Assembly (NCBI GenBank): GCA_030448125.1
Contig: JAUJNO010000007.1
Coordinates: 1-64,000, forward strand
Source: Rubrobacteraceae bacterium
GTDB lineage: Bacteria; Actinomycetota; Rubrobacteria; Rubrobacterales; Rubrobacteraceae
Length of the DNA stretch: 64,000 nt
Direction of reading: 5' to 3'
Shown here: in pieces, positions 37,751-46,004 of the stretch
Layout of the letters: each line of letters begins with the position of its first letter
How positions within the stretch are numbered: the first letter of the stretch is position 1
Translations under genes and position numbers: made by a program
Notes under the pieces: generated by a model
Told to the model about the DNA's origin: nothing
What the model saw: the letters and a program-made list of their open reading frames with translations, nothing else
The model's database searches: none

Positions 37751-38143
37751 CTACGCCGACGAGATTTTCGAGACGTTGTTTGCGTGCAAGGCCGCCGCGC
37801 GCCAGACGCCGCCCTCGTCCACCCAAACGCGCGTAAACCTGCCCACGTCGCTGATGTACTGTCCCTGGTAGCTGGCTTCGAGGGTGCTCGCGCCGGTCGA
37901 GATCGCCGTCGGTCCATGCACGTGCACCTCGTGGTCACTATTCGAAAGCCCTCGCATCTCGATGACCCCAGCCGCCAGGTTGGAGATGTAAGTCTGCTTG
38001 CCGAAGACGCCACGCTCGCTGGTGTAGATGAAGTCCTCCGTAAGCAGCCCGGCGAAGCCTTCGACGTCTCCCTCCAGGTACACCTCGATCCACCTGTCTT
38101 CGAGCCGACGGATCTGGTCTACTACATCCCCTTCCGGGCTCAC
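37751..38143 (-). CDS. SnoaL/DUF4440-like NTF2-fold protein
   Basis: 130 residues: VVDQIRRLEDRWIEVYLEGDVEGFAGLLTEDFIYTSERG is the DUF4440-like start, and the C-terminal sheet RFTRVWVDEGGVWRAAALHANNVS is typical. Directly upstream of and co-directional with the LLM oxidoreductase, so the two are probably co-transcribed. Function unknown. Confidence 0.85.
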   Translation of the reverse strand: MSPEGDVVDQIRRLEDRWIEVYLEGDVEGFAGLLTEDFIYTSERGVFGKQTYISNLAAGVIEMRGLSNSDHEVHVHGPTAISTGASTLEASYQGQYISDVGRFTRVWVDEGGVWRAAALHANNVSKISSA

Positions 38144-38232
38144 TACATCTCCTTTCCCAAAGTGCTAGCTACTGGAGTTCGGGGAGCTTTGCGTGGCTTT
38201 GAGAGTGTCCTCCACCGGCCCGAGGGCGTTCC

Positions 38233-38630
38233 TCAGCCTACCGACCTGCTGTTCGGGCGATAGGCGTCGGTGTCGATGCCCCAACCTACGATGCGGCCCG
38301 GCACGATGCGGATCAACTCGGCGTCGAAGTCGGAGTTGACCTCTTCGCCGCCCTCGGAGAAGACCTCCGCCCGCGCACCTCGACCCCGCGAGCCTGCCAG
38401 GGCGGCAGCACGTCGTCCACTACGAAGGCCGCGCGCCCGGTCTTGGCCGCGTCACGGAACTTCTTGCTCTTGCCGAGGTTGTGGCCGCCGATATCGATGG
38501 TGTCAAGCTCCGCGTTGTAGCGAAAGCTGACCGGTACCACGTGCGGCTCGCCCGCCTCGTTTACCGTTGCCAGACGACCGAGTTGCTGGCTCCGGAGGTA
38601 CTCGATCTCCGCCGCCGTAAACGCACTCAT
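38233..38630 (-). pseudogene. PPOX-class F420-dependent protein, one frameshift
   Basis: FTAAEIEYLRSQQLGRLATVNEAGEPHVVPVSFRYNAELDTIDIGGHNLGKSKKFRDAAKTGRAAFVVDDV is clear PPOX sequence (Rv-type F420 family). After RGVEVRG the frame breaks (about 38,372) and continues as VFSEGGEEVNSDFDAELIRI and RIVGWGIDTDAYRPNSR with stop 38233. One of only a few indels right of 32.4 kb. ATG 38630 overlaps the stop of the DUF5519 gene (ATGA). Confidence 0.8.
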
Positions 38631-38992
38631 GCTCTATCCTCCATCTCCTCGCGGCTCTCGGCGCGGCTTCTGGCGGCGTTCTCGGCAGCGGCCTTTGCCC
38701 GGGCGTAGTTCCAACCGAGGACCTCGATGACCACCGAGACGTCCTCGGGGTCTTGTATTGGGTAGCTGATGTAGCCCTTTACCCCCGCCCTGTGCGGACG
38801 AGCGCGGCCCTTTTCGAGGAGGTCTTCGCGCATCTCCTTCGTCACGGGAAGGTCCGCTATCCGGTCGCGGTGCAGGTGCCCGATCTCGCGCTTCCCGTAG
38901 CGGAACGCGACGGCGCCGAACCTGCCCGGGGCCGTGGATACGCCGGGCCAGCGGCGCACCTCTTGCTCGATGGTCAACGCGTTGCTGTCCAT
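38627..38992 (-). CDS. DUF5519 family protein
   Basis: A 121-residue protein: IEQEVRRWPGVSTAPGRFGAVAFRYGKREIGHLHRDRIADLPV, then YISYPIQDPEDVSVVIEVLGWNYARAK. The RFGAVAFRYGKREIGHLH region and the ADLP motif are shared with the paralogue at 41625-41993. Function unknown. GGAG precedes the ATG. Coupled to the PPOX gene by a 4-base overlap. Confidence 0.85.
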   Translation of the reverse strand: MDSNALTIEQEVRRWPGVSTAPGRFGAVAFRYGKREIGHLHRDRIADLPVTKEMREDLLEKGRARPHRAGVKGYISYPIQDPEDVSVVIEVLGWNYARAKAAAENAARSRAESREEMEDRA

Positions 38993-39063
38993 AATTACTC
39001 CTCTCTTCTCTTCTCGTCCCGTGGACGAACTTGTGGAGCGTGCCGGTCATCTATTGCGCCGGC

Positions 39064-40506
39064 TCAGCTCTCGGTCTCTTTGGCCGGCTGCTTGTTGCTC
39101 CTTTGCAGCTTGAGCGAGGCGGCGAACGCGAGCACGAGGGCTACCGCTATCACCAGGAAGGCATCGGAGAAGGATGCGGCGTCGAGCGCGTACAAAGGGT
39201 TGAGAGCTTCCGTTCCTGCTTCTCTTCTCGCCGCCAGGAACGCGCCGATGACCGCGGGTCCGGTTCCGCCGCCGAGGAAGAAGAGGGCCTGGTAGATCCC
39301 AAGTCCTACACCGACCTCTTCTCGCCCTAATGCGGCTGCCGCGGCGTTGGTGGCGGGGGAGTTGGCGAAGGCGAACCCCGTGCCCAGACCGAGCATACCC
39401 GCCGCTACGACGATGGGTGGGGCACCGGCCCCGAAGGTCGAGAGAAAGAGTACGGAGATCAGCATAACCAGGAGGCCCGCGAAGACGGGTGGCTTCACGC
39501 CGACGCGGTCGGAGAGGCGTCCGGCGAACGGGGAGAGGATTGCCAGAGCGACCGCGCCCGGCGTCAACGCGAGCGCCGCGGCCCCGCTCGAGAGCTGATT
39601 TACCGTGGAGATGAGGAGCGGAACGAAGACCAGGCACGATACGTTCGCCAGCATGGAGAAGAACCCGACGATGACGGCGGCTACGAAGCCCGTGTTCTTG
39701 AACAGGGACGGGGAGACGAACGGGTGGGGAGTGGTCGTGATGCGCCGGGCGAATGCTACCGCCGCTAGAGCCGCGCCTACGAAGCTGCCCCAGGAGGTAA
39801 CCGCGCCGAACCCGGCGACCTGGCCCTGCGTGATCCCGAACAGGAAGAGACCCGCTGCCAGCCCGAGCAGGATACCACCGGGCAAATCGAAGCTCCGGTC
39901 GTCGGAGGGCTCGGTATGCGGCAGCTCGTAGAGGGCGAAGGGTATCAGGATGAGCGTCAACAGCAGCGTCCCGTAGAAGAGTGACTGCCAACCGGCCACG
40001 GAATCGGCCACACCGCCCAGCACCGGCCCGACCGCGGCGCCTACCCCGACGCTAGAGAAGATCAAGCCGAGGGCCGCCCCGCGCTCTCCGGGCGCCAGCA
40101 CCTTTGCCACCGTCGCGCTCGCCAGGGCCGGTACCGCGGCCCCTCCGGCGGCCTGCACCACGCGCCCGAAGACCAGGAACAAGAGGTTCGGGGCGAGAGC
40201 GCAGAACAGAGACCCGGCCGCGAAGACCACGAGCCCGAAAGCGAACGTCCGCTTCAGGCTGAAGAGGTCGGAGACACGGCCGTAGAGGGGAATGCCGACG
40301 GCGTAGACGAGGAGGTAGCCGGTGATGACCCACCCTACCTGCCCCTCCGAAGCCCCGAACTCCTCCCGGATGCTCGGCACGCTGACGTTGACCATCGACG
40401 TGTTCAGTACCGCGACGAAGACGGCGGAGACGAGGACCGCCAGCAGCAGCCGGGCCGACTTCGCCGACCTCGCCTCTTCCGCGCCGGCTCTCTCCGGGGG
40501 GCTCAT
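39064..40506 (-). CDS. MFS drug/solute exporter (EmrB/QacA-like)
   Basis: 480 residues with about 14 helices. SVFVAVLNTSMVNVSVPSI-type helix 1, GYLLVYAVGIPLYGRVSDLF (MFS motif A), GRVVQAAGGAAVPALASATV and GLIFSSVGVGAAVGPVLGG (motif C of drug:H+ antiporters). Substrate unknown. The FMN-reductase gene upstream is in the same direction with a 15-base gap, suggesting an operon. Confidence 0.9.
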   Translation of the reverse strand: MSPPERAGAEEARSAKSARLLLAVLVSAVFVAVLNTSMVNVSVPSIREEFGASEGQVGWVITGYLLVYAVGIPLYGRVSDLFSLKRTFAFGLVVFAAGSLFCALAPNLLFLVFGRVVQAAGGAAVPALASATVAKVLAPGERGAALGLIFSSVGVGAAVGPVLGGVADSVAGWQSLFYGTLLLTLILIPFALYELPHTEPSDDRSFDLPGGILLGLAAGLFLFGITQGQVAGFGAVTSWGSFVGAALAAVAFARRITTTPHPFVSPSLFKNTGFVAAVIVGFFSMLANVSCLVFVPLLISTVNQLSSGAAALALTPGAVALAILSPFAGRLSDRVGVKPPVFAGLLVMLISVLFLSTFGAGAPPIVVAAGMLGLGTGFAFANSPATNAAAAALGREEVGVGLGIYQALFFLGGGTGPAVIGAFLAARREAGTEALNPLYALDAASFSDAFLVIAVALVLAFAASLKLQRSNKQPAKETES

Positions 40507-40521
40507 CGACTCCTCCGCCTA

Positions 40522-41127
40522 CTAAGCTGCGGTCCGGAGCGCGTCGCCGGCTCCCAGCTTCGTCGCCATCTCGACTATGAGCCACCCGAGCGACTCCAGC
40601 CGTTTGGCTATCCCTTCGTCGCGGACATTCCCCTCCTCGTCGAAGACCTTCCACGATTGCGTCACCGGCACGGAGAGCGGGGCCGCGACTCCGCGCAGGG
40701 CGTGGACGATGTTGACCATTGCATTTATGGAGTTGACCGCCGCCATGTCACCTCCGGCCGTCGCGATGAGCCCTATGACCTTGTCTTGCAGGTACGGCTT
40801 CTCGTCTCGCGCCATGAACTGCGTGAAGTCCAGGGCGTTCTTGGTGACGCCGGCGAGCGTCCCGTGGTAGGCGGCCGTGCTCCACAGCATCGCGTCCGCG
40901 CCGCGCATGGCCTCCACGAGCCTCTCCACGCTCTCGCCGTACTCCTCCAAAGGCTTGCCGGGCTCGTACATCGGCAGATCTAGCTCGCGCAGGTCCAGAA
41001 GCTCGGTCGTCGCCCCGGCCTCCTCCGCGGCCGTGAGCGCCTCCTCCAGCGCCCGCAGGCCGGTCGAACCGTCCCGCAGCGTGCCGCCGATCCCGACGAC
41101 GTGTAGTCTCCTGTCTATGGAAGTCAT
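40522..41127 (-). CDS. NADPH-dependent FMN reductase
   Basis: Flavodoxin-fold reductase, 201 residues: VVGIGGTLRDGSTGLRALEEAL (FMN phosphate loop), LLDLRELDLPMYEP, MLWSTAAYHGTLAGVTKNALDF and VIGLIATAGGDMAAVNSINAM. Supplies reduced flavin or reduces quinones or azo compounds; the partner is unknown. GGAAGAT precedes the ATG. Confidence 0.9.
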   Translation of the reverse strand: MTSIDRRLHVVGIGGTLRDGSTGLRALEEALTAAEEAGATTELLDLRELDLPMYEPGKPLEEYGESVERLVEAMRGADAMLWSTAAYHGTLAGVTKNALDFTQFMARDEKPYLQDKVIGLIATAGGDMAAVNSINAMVNIVHALRGVAAPLSVPVTQSWKVFDEEGNVRDEGIAKRLESLGWLIVEMATKLGAGDALRTAA

Positions 41128-41172
41128 TAAATCTTCCTTCCCAAATCTGCTAACCGAAATGGTCTTAAAAAG

Positions 41173-41628
41173 CTATTTCTCTCCGGGTTCCCGGGTCAGG
41201 TTGTCGTGGATCCTGGCCAGCAGCCCACCCAGGTGTACTTCCTCCTCAGCCGTGATCCCCGCGAAGGCGCGTTCCTGTACCGCCTCCCAGCGACGCTCCA
41301 CCGGCTCGCGCAGCTCCCGGCCCTTCTCCGTCAAATGCACCCTCGTACATCGGGCATCCTTCGGGTCCCGGCAGCGCTCCAGAAGGCCGGCCCGTTCCAT
41401 GCGGCTGAGCATGTTCGTGACCGTGGGGGGCTCCACGCCCAGCCGGTCGGCTAGCTCGGAAGGAGTCAGCCCGTCTCGCCTCCAGAGGTGCGAGAGCACC
41501 ATCTCCTGTCCGACGTGCAGCCCGACCTCCGCCAGAGCAGCGCCGACCCCGCCGCGATGGGCCTTGCAGACCCTCGCCAGGAGGTAGCCGGTCGTCTCTC
41601 CGATGGGTTTCGTGGCCGGAGACCTCAG
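41173..41628 (-). CDS. MarR family regulator, probable CTG start
   Basis: Winged helix protein: EMVLSHLWRRDGLTPSELADRLGVEPPTVTNMLSRMERAGLLERCRDPKD is the DNA-binding core (recognition helix PTVTNMLSRMER). The first ATG (41502) would remove the conserved N-terminal dimer helices (IGETTGYLLARVCKAHRGG), which are in the same frame back to a CTG at 41628. That CTG overlaps the TGA of the upstream DUF5519 gene (CTGA) and follows GAGGAA at 5 bases; no ATG, GTG or TTG is available. Likely autoregulated through the palindrome at 42015-42036. Confidence 0.8.
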   Translation of the reverse strand: MRSPATKPIGETTGYLLARVCKAHRGGVGAALAEVGLHVGQEMVLSHLWRRDGLTPSELADRLGVEPPTVTNMLSRMERAGLLERCRDPKDARCTRVHLTEKGRELREPVERRWEAVQERAFAGITAEEEVHLGGLLARIHDNLTREPGEK

Positions 41629-41993
41629 CGCGCTTCCTCACCCGGAGAACCGTCCGACGCGACCTTCTCCGCCTTCTTCCTGCCCCTCTCCACGAGGTGT
41701 TCGTAGTTCAGGCGAAAGAGCTCCACGACGGCGGGCGCGTCCTCCGGCCCGCGCGGGTAGTAGCTGACCCAACCGGTCCGCGGCAGGAGGTGGTGCGGCT
41801 CGGCCTTGCCCTCCGCCACGAGTTCCTTACGTATCCGAACCGGGAACGGCAGGTCCGCCATCCGGCTCCCGTGAAGGTGACCGATCTCGTGCCCCATCAC
41901 CCGAAACTCGACTCCCCCAAACCGGTGCGGCCGCACCTCGACCCCCGTCCAGCTTGAAACCTCACGCTCTACGGTCTCTCTTAAACTCTCCAT
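41625..41993 (-). CDS. DUF5519 family protein
   Basis: About 122 residues from ATG 41993 (MESLRETVEREVSSW; the frame also allows GTG 42011). RFGGVEFRVMGHEIGHLHGSRMADLPFPVRI matches the paralogue at 38627. First gene of a two-gene operon with a MarR regulator. Function unknown. Confidence 0.85.
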   Translation of the reverse strand: MESLRETVEREVSSWTGVEVRPHRFGGVEFRVMGHEIGHLHGSRMADLPFPVRIRKELVAEGKAEPHHLLPRTGWVSYYPRGPEDAPAVVELFRLNYEHLVERGRKKAEKVASDGSPGEEAR

Positions 41994-42014
41994 CTTCCCG
42001 CCCATCCACACAGA

Positions 42015-42036
42015 TTTACTTAGCTAGCTAAGTAAA
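42015..42036 (-). promoter_or_regulatory. 22-bp perfect palindromic operator
   Basis: TTTACTTAGCT (42015-42025) is followed by its exact complement (42026-42036). It lies over the expected transcription start of the DUF5519-marR operon, so it is the likely MarR binding site. Confidence 0.75.
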
Positions 42037-42063
42037 TGATACTCCGACCCGGAAGGATGTCAA
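42036..42063 (-). promoter_or_regulatory. Promoter of the DUF5519-marR operon
   Basis: Minus-strand -35 TTGACA (42058-42063, perfect consensus), 16-base spacer, -10 TATCAT (42036-42041). The start site should be near 42029, inside the palindrome. Confidence 0.7.
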
Positions 42064-42207
42064 GGCGTCGCTTTTCGAGATGGCTACTCGCCGAACTTGC
42101 CAGGTGTTTGCCGTTCGTGACGCCGTGTTACACCTTTCCGAAGGAAAGCTTCGAGGAGCACTACGAGAGAGTGAAGCGGAGGGGATAGGTGGGCCGGGAA
42201 TGCCGAT

Positions 42208-42450
42208 CTACGAGTTGGCGCGCACGTAGTCCAGGCCGTCGGCGAACCTGATGAGCAGCCTGCATCCCCGTCCGGCGAGGGCGACGTCCCTTACATCGGG
42301 GTTGGCGAAGTCTTGCGGGTTTCTGGTTACAAAGCAGCCAGGACCGCCCGCGCCTCTTCCCAGGTCTGTCATTACAGAGGCGTACACGGGCGAAGGATTG
42401 CTCTCGGGAAAGGTAGGGATGGATCTTTGCCAACAACTAAACGCCAACAA
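42208..42450 (-). pseudogene. PIN-like domain fragment
   Basis: The C-terminal part (CFVTRNPQDFANPDVRDVALAGRG) resembles the end of a PIN-domain toxin, but the N-terminal acidic motifs are missing and the start region looks unrelated. Probably a toxin remnant. It lies just downstream of senC; a 14-bp tandem repeat (GCCAACAACTAAAC twice, 42429-42456) separates them. Confidence 0.45.
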
Positions 42451-42457
42451 CTAAACG

Positions 42458-43492
42458 CTACCTGGTGACCTGAATACCACTTCCCTCGAGTACTTCGCCG
42501 ACCACCGCCGCCGGCGTACCGTGCTTCTCCAGGGCATGAACGAACTTCGCTGACCACTCTGTTGGGACCGCCACGAGCAGGCCGCCGCTTGTCTGCGGGT
42601 CGAAGAGAGGCAGGAGGTCTTCCGTGCCGACGTTGTCCGGCTGGACGCGGTCGCCCAGGTACTCCCGGTTGGCGTTCAGGCCGCCCGGATAGCAGCCCTC
42701 CGCCGCCAGGGAGACCGCCCTCTCCCAGACCGGCACCTCGCTTCGGTGTAAGACCGCCCCGACATTGGAGGCTTCGAGCATCTCGGAGAGGTGCCCGAGG
42801 AAGCCGAAGCCGGTTACGTCCGTCGCCGCCGAGACCGGAAACTCGCGCATCGCGGCGGCCGCGCCCTTGTTCAGTGTGGCGGCCGCCTCGATGGCGTCCT
42901 CGATCTCCGCCTCCGAGACCAGGTCTCGCTTGAGCGCCGTGGTCAGGATACCGACCCCGAGGGGTTTCGTGAGCACCAACACGTCGCCGGCCTTCGCGCC
43001 GGCGTTCCTCACGACCCGGTCCTCCTCGACGAAGCCGGTGACCGAGAGGCCGTACTTGGGCTCGTCGTCCTGAATAGAGTGGCCGCCGCAGAGCTTCGCC
43101 TCGGACTCCTCGATCTTTGACTGGCCGCCGGCCAGGATCTCGCGCAGTATCCCCAGGTCCAACGAGCAGGGGAAGGCGACCAGGTTCATCGCCGTCAGGG
43201 GTACGCCGCCCATCGCGTAGATGTCCGAGAGGGCGTTGGCCGCGGCGATCTGGCCGAACCGGTACGGGTCATCCACGATGGACGTAAAGAAGTCCACCGA
43301 CTGCAAGAGCAAGCCGCCGCCGAACGGGACGTACCCGGCGTCGTCCCGGGTCTCCATCCCGCTCACGAATCCTTCCGCCGCCGCCGGCGTGAGCCCCTTG
43401 AGTACCTGCTCCAGGTCCCCTGGAGCGAACTTAGAAGCTCAACCGGCCTTCTGCGAGTACTTCGTCAACCTTATGCGTGTCTTCTCATCCAT
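42458..43492 (-). CDS. senC: Selenophosphate synthetase SelD/SenC, itself a selenoprotein
   Basis: Makes selenophosphate from selenide and ATP. From ATG 43492: MDEKTRIRLTKYSQKAG, TGA (43439-43441), ASKFAPGDLEQVLKGLTPAA, then DDAGYVPF, VDFFTSIVDDPYRFGQIAAANALSDIYAMGG, TDVTGFGFLGH and FDPQTSGGLL. The TGA falls exactly on the catalytic Cys/Sec of SelD (C-x2-K; here U18, K21), so it encodes Sec. A 7-bp hairpin follows at SECIS distance. Without read-through the protein would lack its catalytic loop. The start overlaps the senB stop by 8 bases. It could serve both Sec synthesis and SenB. Confidence 0.9.
43408..43441 (-). promoter_or_regulatory. Candidate bSECIS plus Sec TGA codon (selD/senC)
   Basis: TGA 43439-43441, 12-base linker, then GCTCCAG-GGGAC-CTGGAGC (43408-43426), a perfect 7-bp stem with a 5-base loop beginning with G. 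The loop begins 19 bases after UGA. Confidence 0.8.
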
Positions 43493-44477
43493 GCGTCAAG
43501 TATAACCCCAGATCCCTCCGGGAACAGGCCTCCACGACCTCCGCCACGAGTCCCCCCAAAGCCGCCTTCTCGCGTTCGGGCAGCACCAGGTGTTTGCGCT
43601 CCGCGCACCGGGCTTTGAGTGCCTCGTAGAACGCGCCGTCTGTTTCGGCGCGGTGCAGCAGCCGGGCCAGGGCCTCCTCGTCGCCTACCGGGTAGTAGCC
43701 GGGGTAGCCCTCGCCGAGTATGCCGACGTTTCCGGGAATATCCGAGGCGACCACCGGTACCCCCGAGGCAAGAGCCTCCGAGACTACGTTCGCCCCGCCC
43801 TCCATCACCGAGGTCTGCGCCAGGAGCCGTGACCGGGCCAGGAGACGCCGCGCCTGCCAGCGGGGCGCCTCGCCGAGCCAGCGGTAGCGGGGGTTCTCCG
43901 AGGCTTCCAGCCGGGCTCTCCCGGCGAACTCCTCATCGTAGGGTCTTCCGGTGTGAGTCACGCGGATGCGGGATGTGGAGGGGAGCAGCCGGGCCGCGAG
44001 GGCGGCGCGGAACGGGTCTTTCTCGTCCCTGAGGTGCCCGATCACGCAGACCTCGAAATGTCTCTTCGCCGGAGGCTGGGGCTTTACCGGCTCGGCGGAC
44101 TGGTAGACGACGCGGGTCTTTGTCCGGTGGCGGGGTTCCAGCTCCCCCAGGCCTTTCTCTTGCAAGACGATCAGGGCCGTCGCCAACTCCAGCGACTCTC
44201 TGGCCGCCTCGTCGGAGCGGATGTCCCGGTAGAGGTCGGTGCCGGTGAGGGTTACTATAAGGGGACGGTCGGGGTGGGCGGTGGCATAACTCTTGATAGA
44301 AGGGTGGCTGCGGCGGGCGTGCAGTGCGATCATCACGTCCGGCTCCTTGCCGCCCCAGCTCTCCCCCAGCGAGACCTCGTGGCCCAGTTGCCGCAGAAAG
44401 CGGGACCACCGCACGGCCGTCACCCGGTTGCCGTTGCGCAGCTTTGGTCCGGCCGGTGTTACGATGTAGATCTTCAT
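43485..44477 (-). CDS. senB: Selenosugar synthase SenB (TIGR04348-type glycosyltransferase)
   Basis: 330 residues, GT-B fold: KIYIVTPAGPKLRNGNRVTAVRWSRFLRQLG at the start, VMIALHARRSHPSIKSY, IVTLTGTDLYRDIRSDEAARESLELA, FEVCVIGHLRDEKDPFRAALAARLLP, NPRYRWLGEAPRWQARRLLARSRLL and EGGANVVSEALASGVPVVASDI. This is the pattern of the TIGR04348 family, known as SenB, which makes a selenosugar from selenophosphate and UDP-N-acetylglucosamine. Translationally coupled to senC and divergent from senA. Confidence 0.9.
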   Translation of the reverse strand: MKIYIVTPAGPKLRNGNRVTAVRWSRFLRQLGHEVSLGESWGGKEPDVMIALHARRSHPSIKSYATAHPDRPLIVTLTGTDLYRDIRSDEAARESLELATALIVLQEKGLGELEPRHRTKTRVVYQSAEPVKPQPPAKRHFEVCVIGHLRDEKDPFRAALAARLLPSTSRIRVTHTGRPYDEEFAGRARLEASENPRYRWLGEAPRWQARRLLARSRLLAQTSVMEGGANVVSEALASGVPVVASDIPGNVGILGEGYPGYYPVGDEEALARLLHRAETDGAFYEALKARCAERKHLVLPEREKAALGGLVAEVVEACSRRDLGLYLTHG

Positions 44478-44596
44478 CGCGTACTGGATAACCTCATGAT
44501 CGCCTGCTCAAGAGTATTTAATACCATGCGCCAGATGATTTTCGCTAAGATTGCCCGGGAACCGAGGCGAAACTGGAGAGGGAGGCTAATAACTCC

Positions 44597-45937
44597 ATGC
44601 AGAACACGCGAGAACAAACCGGGCAACTCGCCGGGATGCTGGTAGACACCCGGAGACGGACCCTCGAACTGGTGAGCGACCTGAGCGACGGGCAGATGAT
44701 GGGCCCGCAGCTCCGCATCGTCAACCCACCGCTCTGGGAGATAGGGCACCTCGCCTGGTTTCAGGAGTACTGGAACCTCCGGCGCCCGCAAGGTACCTGG
44801 TACGAGGCCGACGGCCCCTTCGGCCCCTCCACCCTCGAGAACGCCGACGCGCTCTACAACTCCATGGAGGTCGCCCACGACACCCGCTGGGATCTGCCGC
44901 TCCTCTCCCGCGAGGACACCCTGGCCTACATGCAACGCGTCCTCGACGATACCTTACATAAGCTGAACACCGAAGGCCCCAACGGAGAGAACGCCTACTT
45001 CGCCCGCCTCGCCACCTTCCACGAGGACATGCACGGCGAAGCCTTTACCTACACCCGCCACACCCACGGCCTCCCGGCTCCGCCCATCTCCGACTACGAC
45101 CCGTCGCTCCTCGGCGATCAGCCCACCGGTCCCTATGAGGGCGACGCCGAGATCCCCGGCGGAGAATTCATGCTGGGCGCCACCGACGACCTCCCCTTCG
45201 TCTTCGACAACGAGAAGTGGGCCCACCCCGTCGAGGTCGCCCCTTTCATGATGGCCCGCGCCCCCGTCACAAACGCCGAGTTCGCTCGTTTCGTGGACGA
45301 CGGCGGCTACGAGCGGCGCGAGCTCTGGAGCGAGGAGGGTTGGGCGTGGCGCGACTCCGTCTCCGCCGAACACCCGGCCTACTGGTCAAAAGGCAACGAC
45401 GGCTGGAACCACCGCAGGTTCGATCACGTAGAGTCCCTGTCGCCCCACCAGCCGATCATGCACGTCAACTGGCACGAAGCAAACGCTTACTGCCGGTGGG
45501 CCGGACGCCGCCTACCTACCGAGGCCGAGTGGGAGCTCGCCGCCTCCGCTGAAGCCTCGCCCGACGGCACGAGCATCACCTCCCACAAGCGCCTCTACCC
45601 CTGGGGCGACGAGCCGCCGACCCCGCGCCACGCCAACCTCGACGGGCGGTTGTTAGGCCCCGTGGACGTGGCGGCATTTCCCGAGGGCGACAGCGCGTTC
45701 GGGGTGCGGCAGATGATCGGGAACACCTGGGAGTGGTGCTCGGACACCTTCGGCCCCTACCCCGGCTTCATCCGCGACCCGTACAAGGACTACTCCGAGC
45801 CCTGGTTCGGCGACCACAAGGTCATGCGCGGGGGCTGTTGGGCCACCCGCGGCCGTATGCTCCGCAACACCTGGCGCAACTTCGCCACCCCCGGCCGGCG
45901 CGACATCTTCGCCGGGTTCAGGACTTGCGCTTTGTAG
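44597..45937 (+). CDS. senA: Selenoneine synthase SenA (EgtB-like)
   Basis: 446 residues. An N-terminal DinB-like domain has His51 (WEIGHLAWFQEYW) and His142/His146 (FHEDMHGEAF), the three-His iron triad of EgtB enzymes. A C-terminal formylglycine-enzyme-like fold follows (PVTNAEFARFVDDGGY, HVNWHEANAYCRWAGRRLPTEAEWE, GNTWEWCSDTF, RGGCWATRGRML). In selenoneine synthesis SenA joins the selenosugar to hercynine; the call over EgtB rests on the adjacent senB and senC. GGGAGG lies upstream of ATG 44597. No egtD is in the window. Confidence 0.87.
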   Translation: MQNTREQTGQLAGMLVDTRRRTLELVSDLSDGQMMGPQLRIVNPPLWEIGHLAWFQEYWNLRRPQGTWYEADGPFGPSTLENADALYNSMEVAHDTRWDLPLLSREDTLAYMQRVLDDTLHKLNTEGPNGENAYFARLATFHEDMHGEAFTYTRHTHGLPAPPISDYDPSLLGDQPTGPYEGDAEIPGGEFMLGATDDLPFVFDNEKWAHPVEVAPFMMARAPVTNAEFARFVDDGGYERRELWSEEGWAWRDSVSAEHPAYWSKGNDGWNHRRFDHVESLSPHQPIMHVNWHEANAYCRWAGRRLPTEAEWELAASAEASPDGTSITSHKRLYPWGDEPPTPRHANLDGRLLGPVDVAAFPEGDSAFGVRQMIGNTWEWCSDTFGPYPGFIRDPYKDYSEPWFGDHKVMRGGCWATRGRMLRNTWRNFATPGRRDIFAGFRTCAL

Positions 45938-46004
45938 CCTCGCGATACCTCAAAGCAGTTTCTCGTTAGGTTGTTTCATCGCCGGTACCGGCCGGGATTG
46001 GAAC

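Noticed and set aside
42057..42188. 43-codon ORF (MSRRRFSRWLLAELARC onward)
   Set aside because: It begins within the opposite-strand promoter, has no Shine-Dalgarno and no recognisable family; too weak to call a gene.
42429..42456. Two-copy 14-bp tandem repeat after senC as an attachment site
   Set aside because: Only two units, no integrase and no matching copy at another boundary were seen; probably a replication slip.
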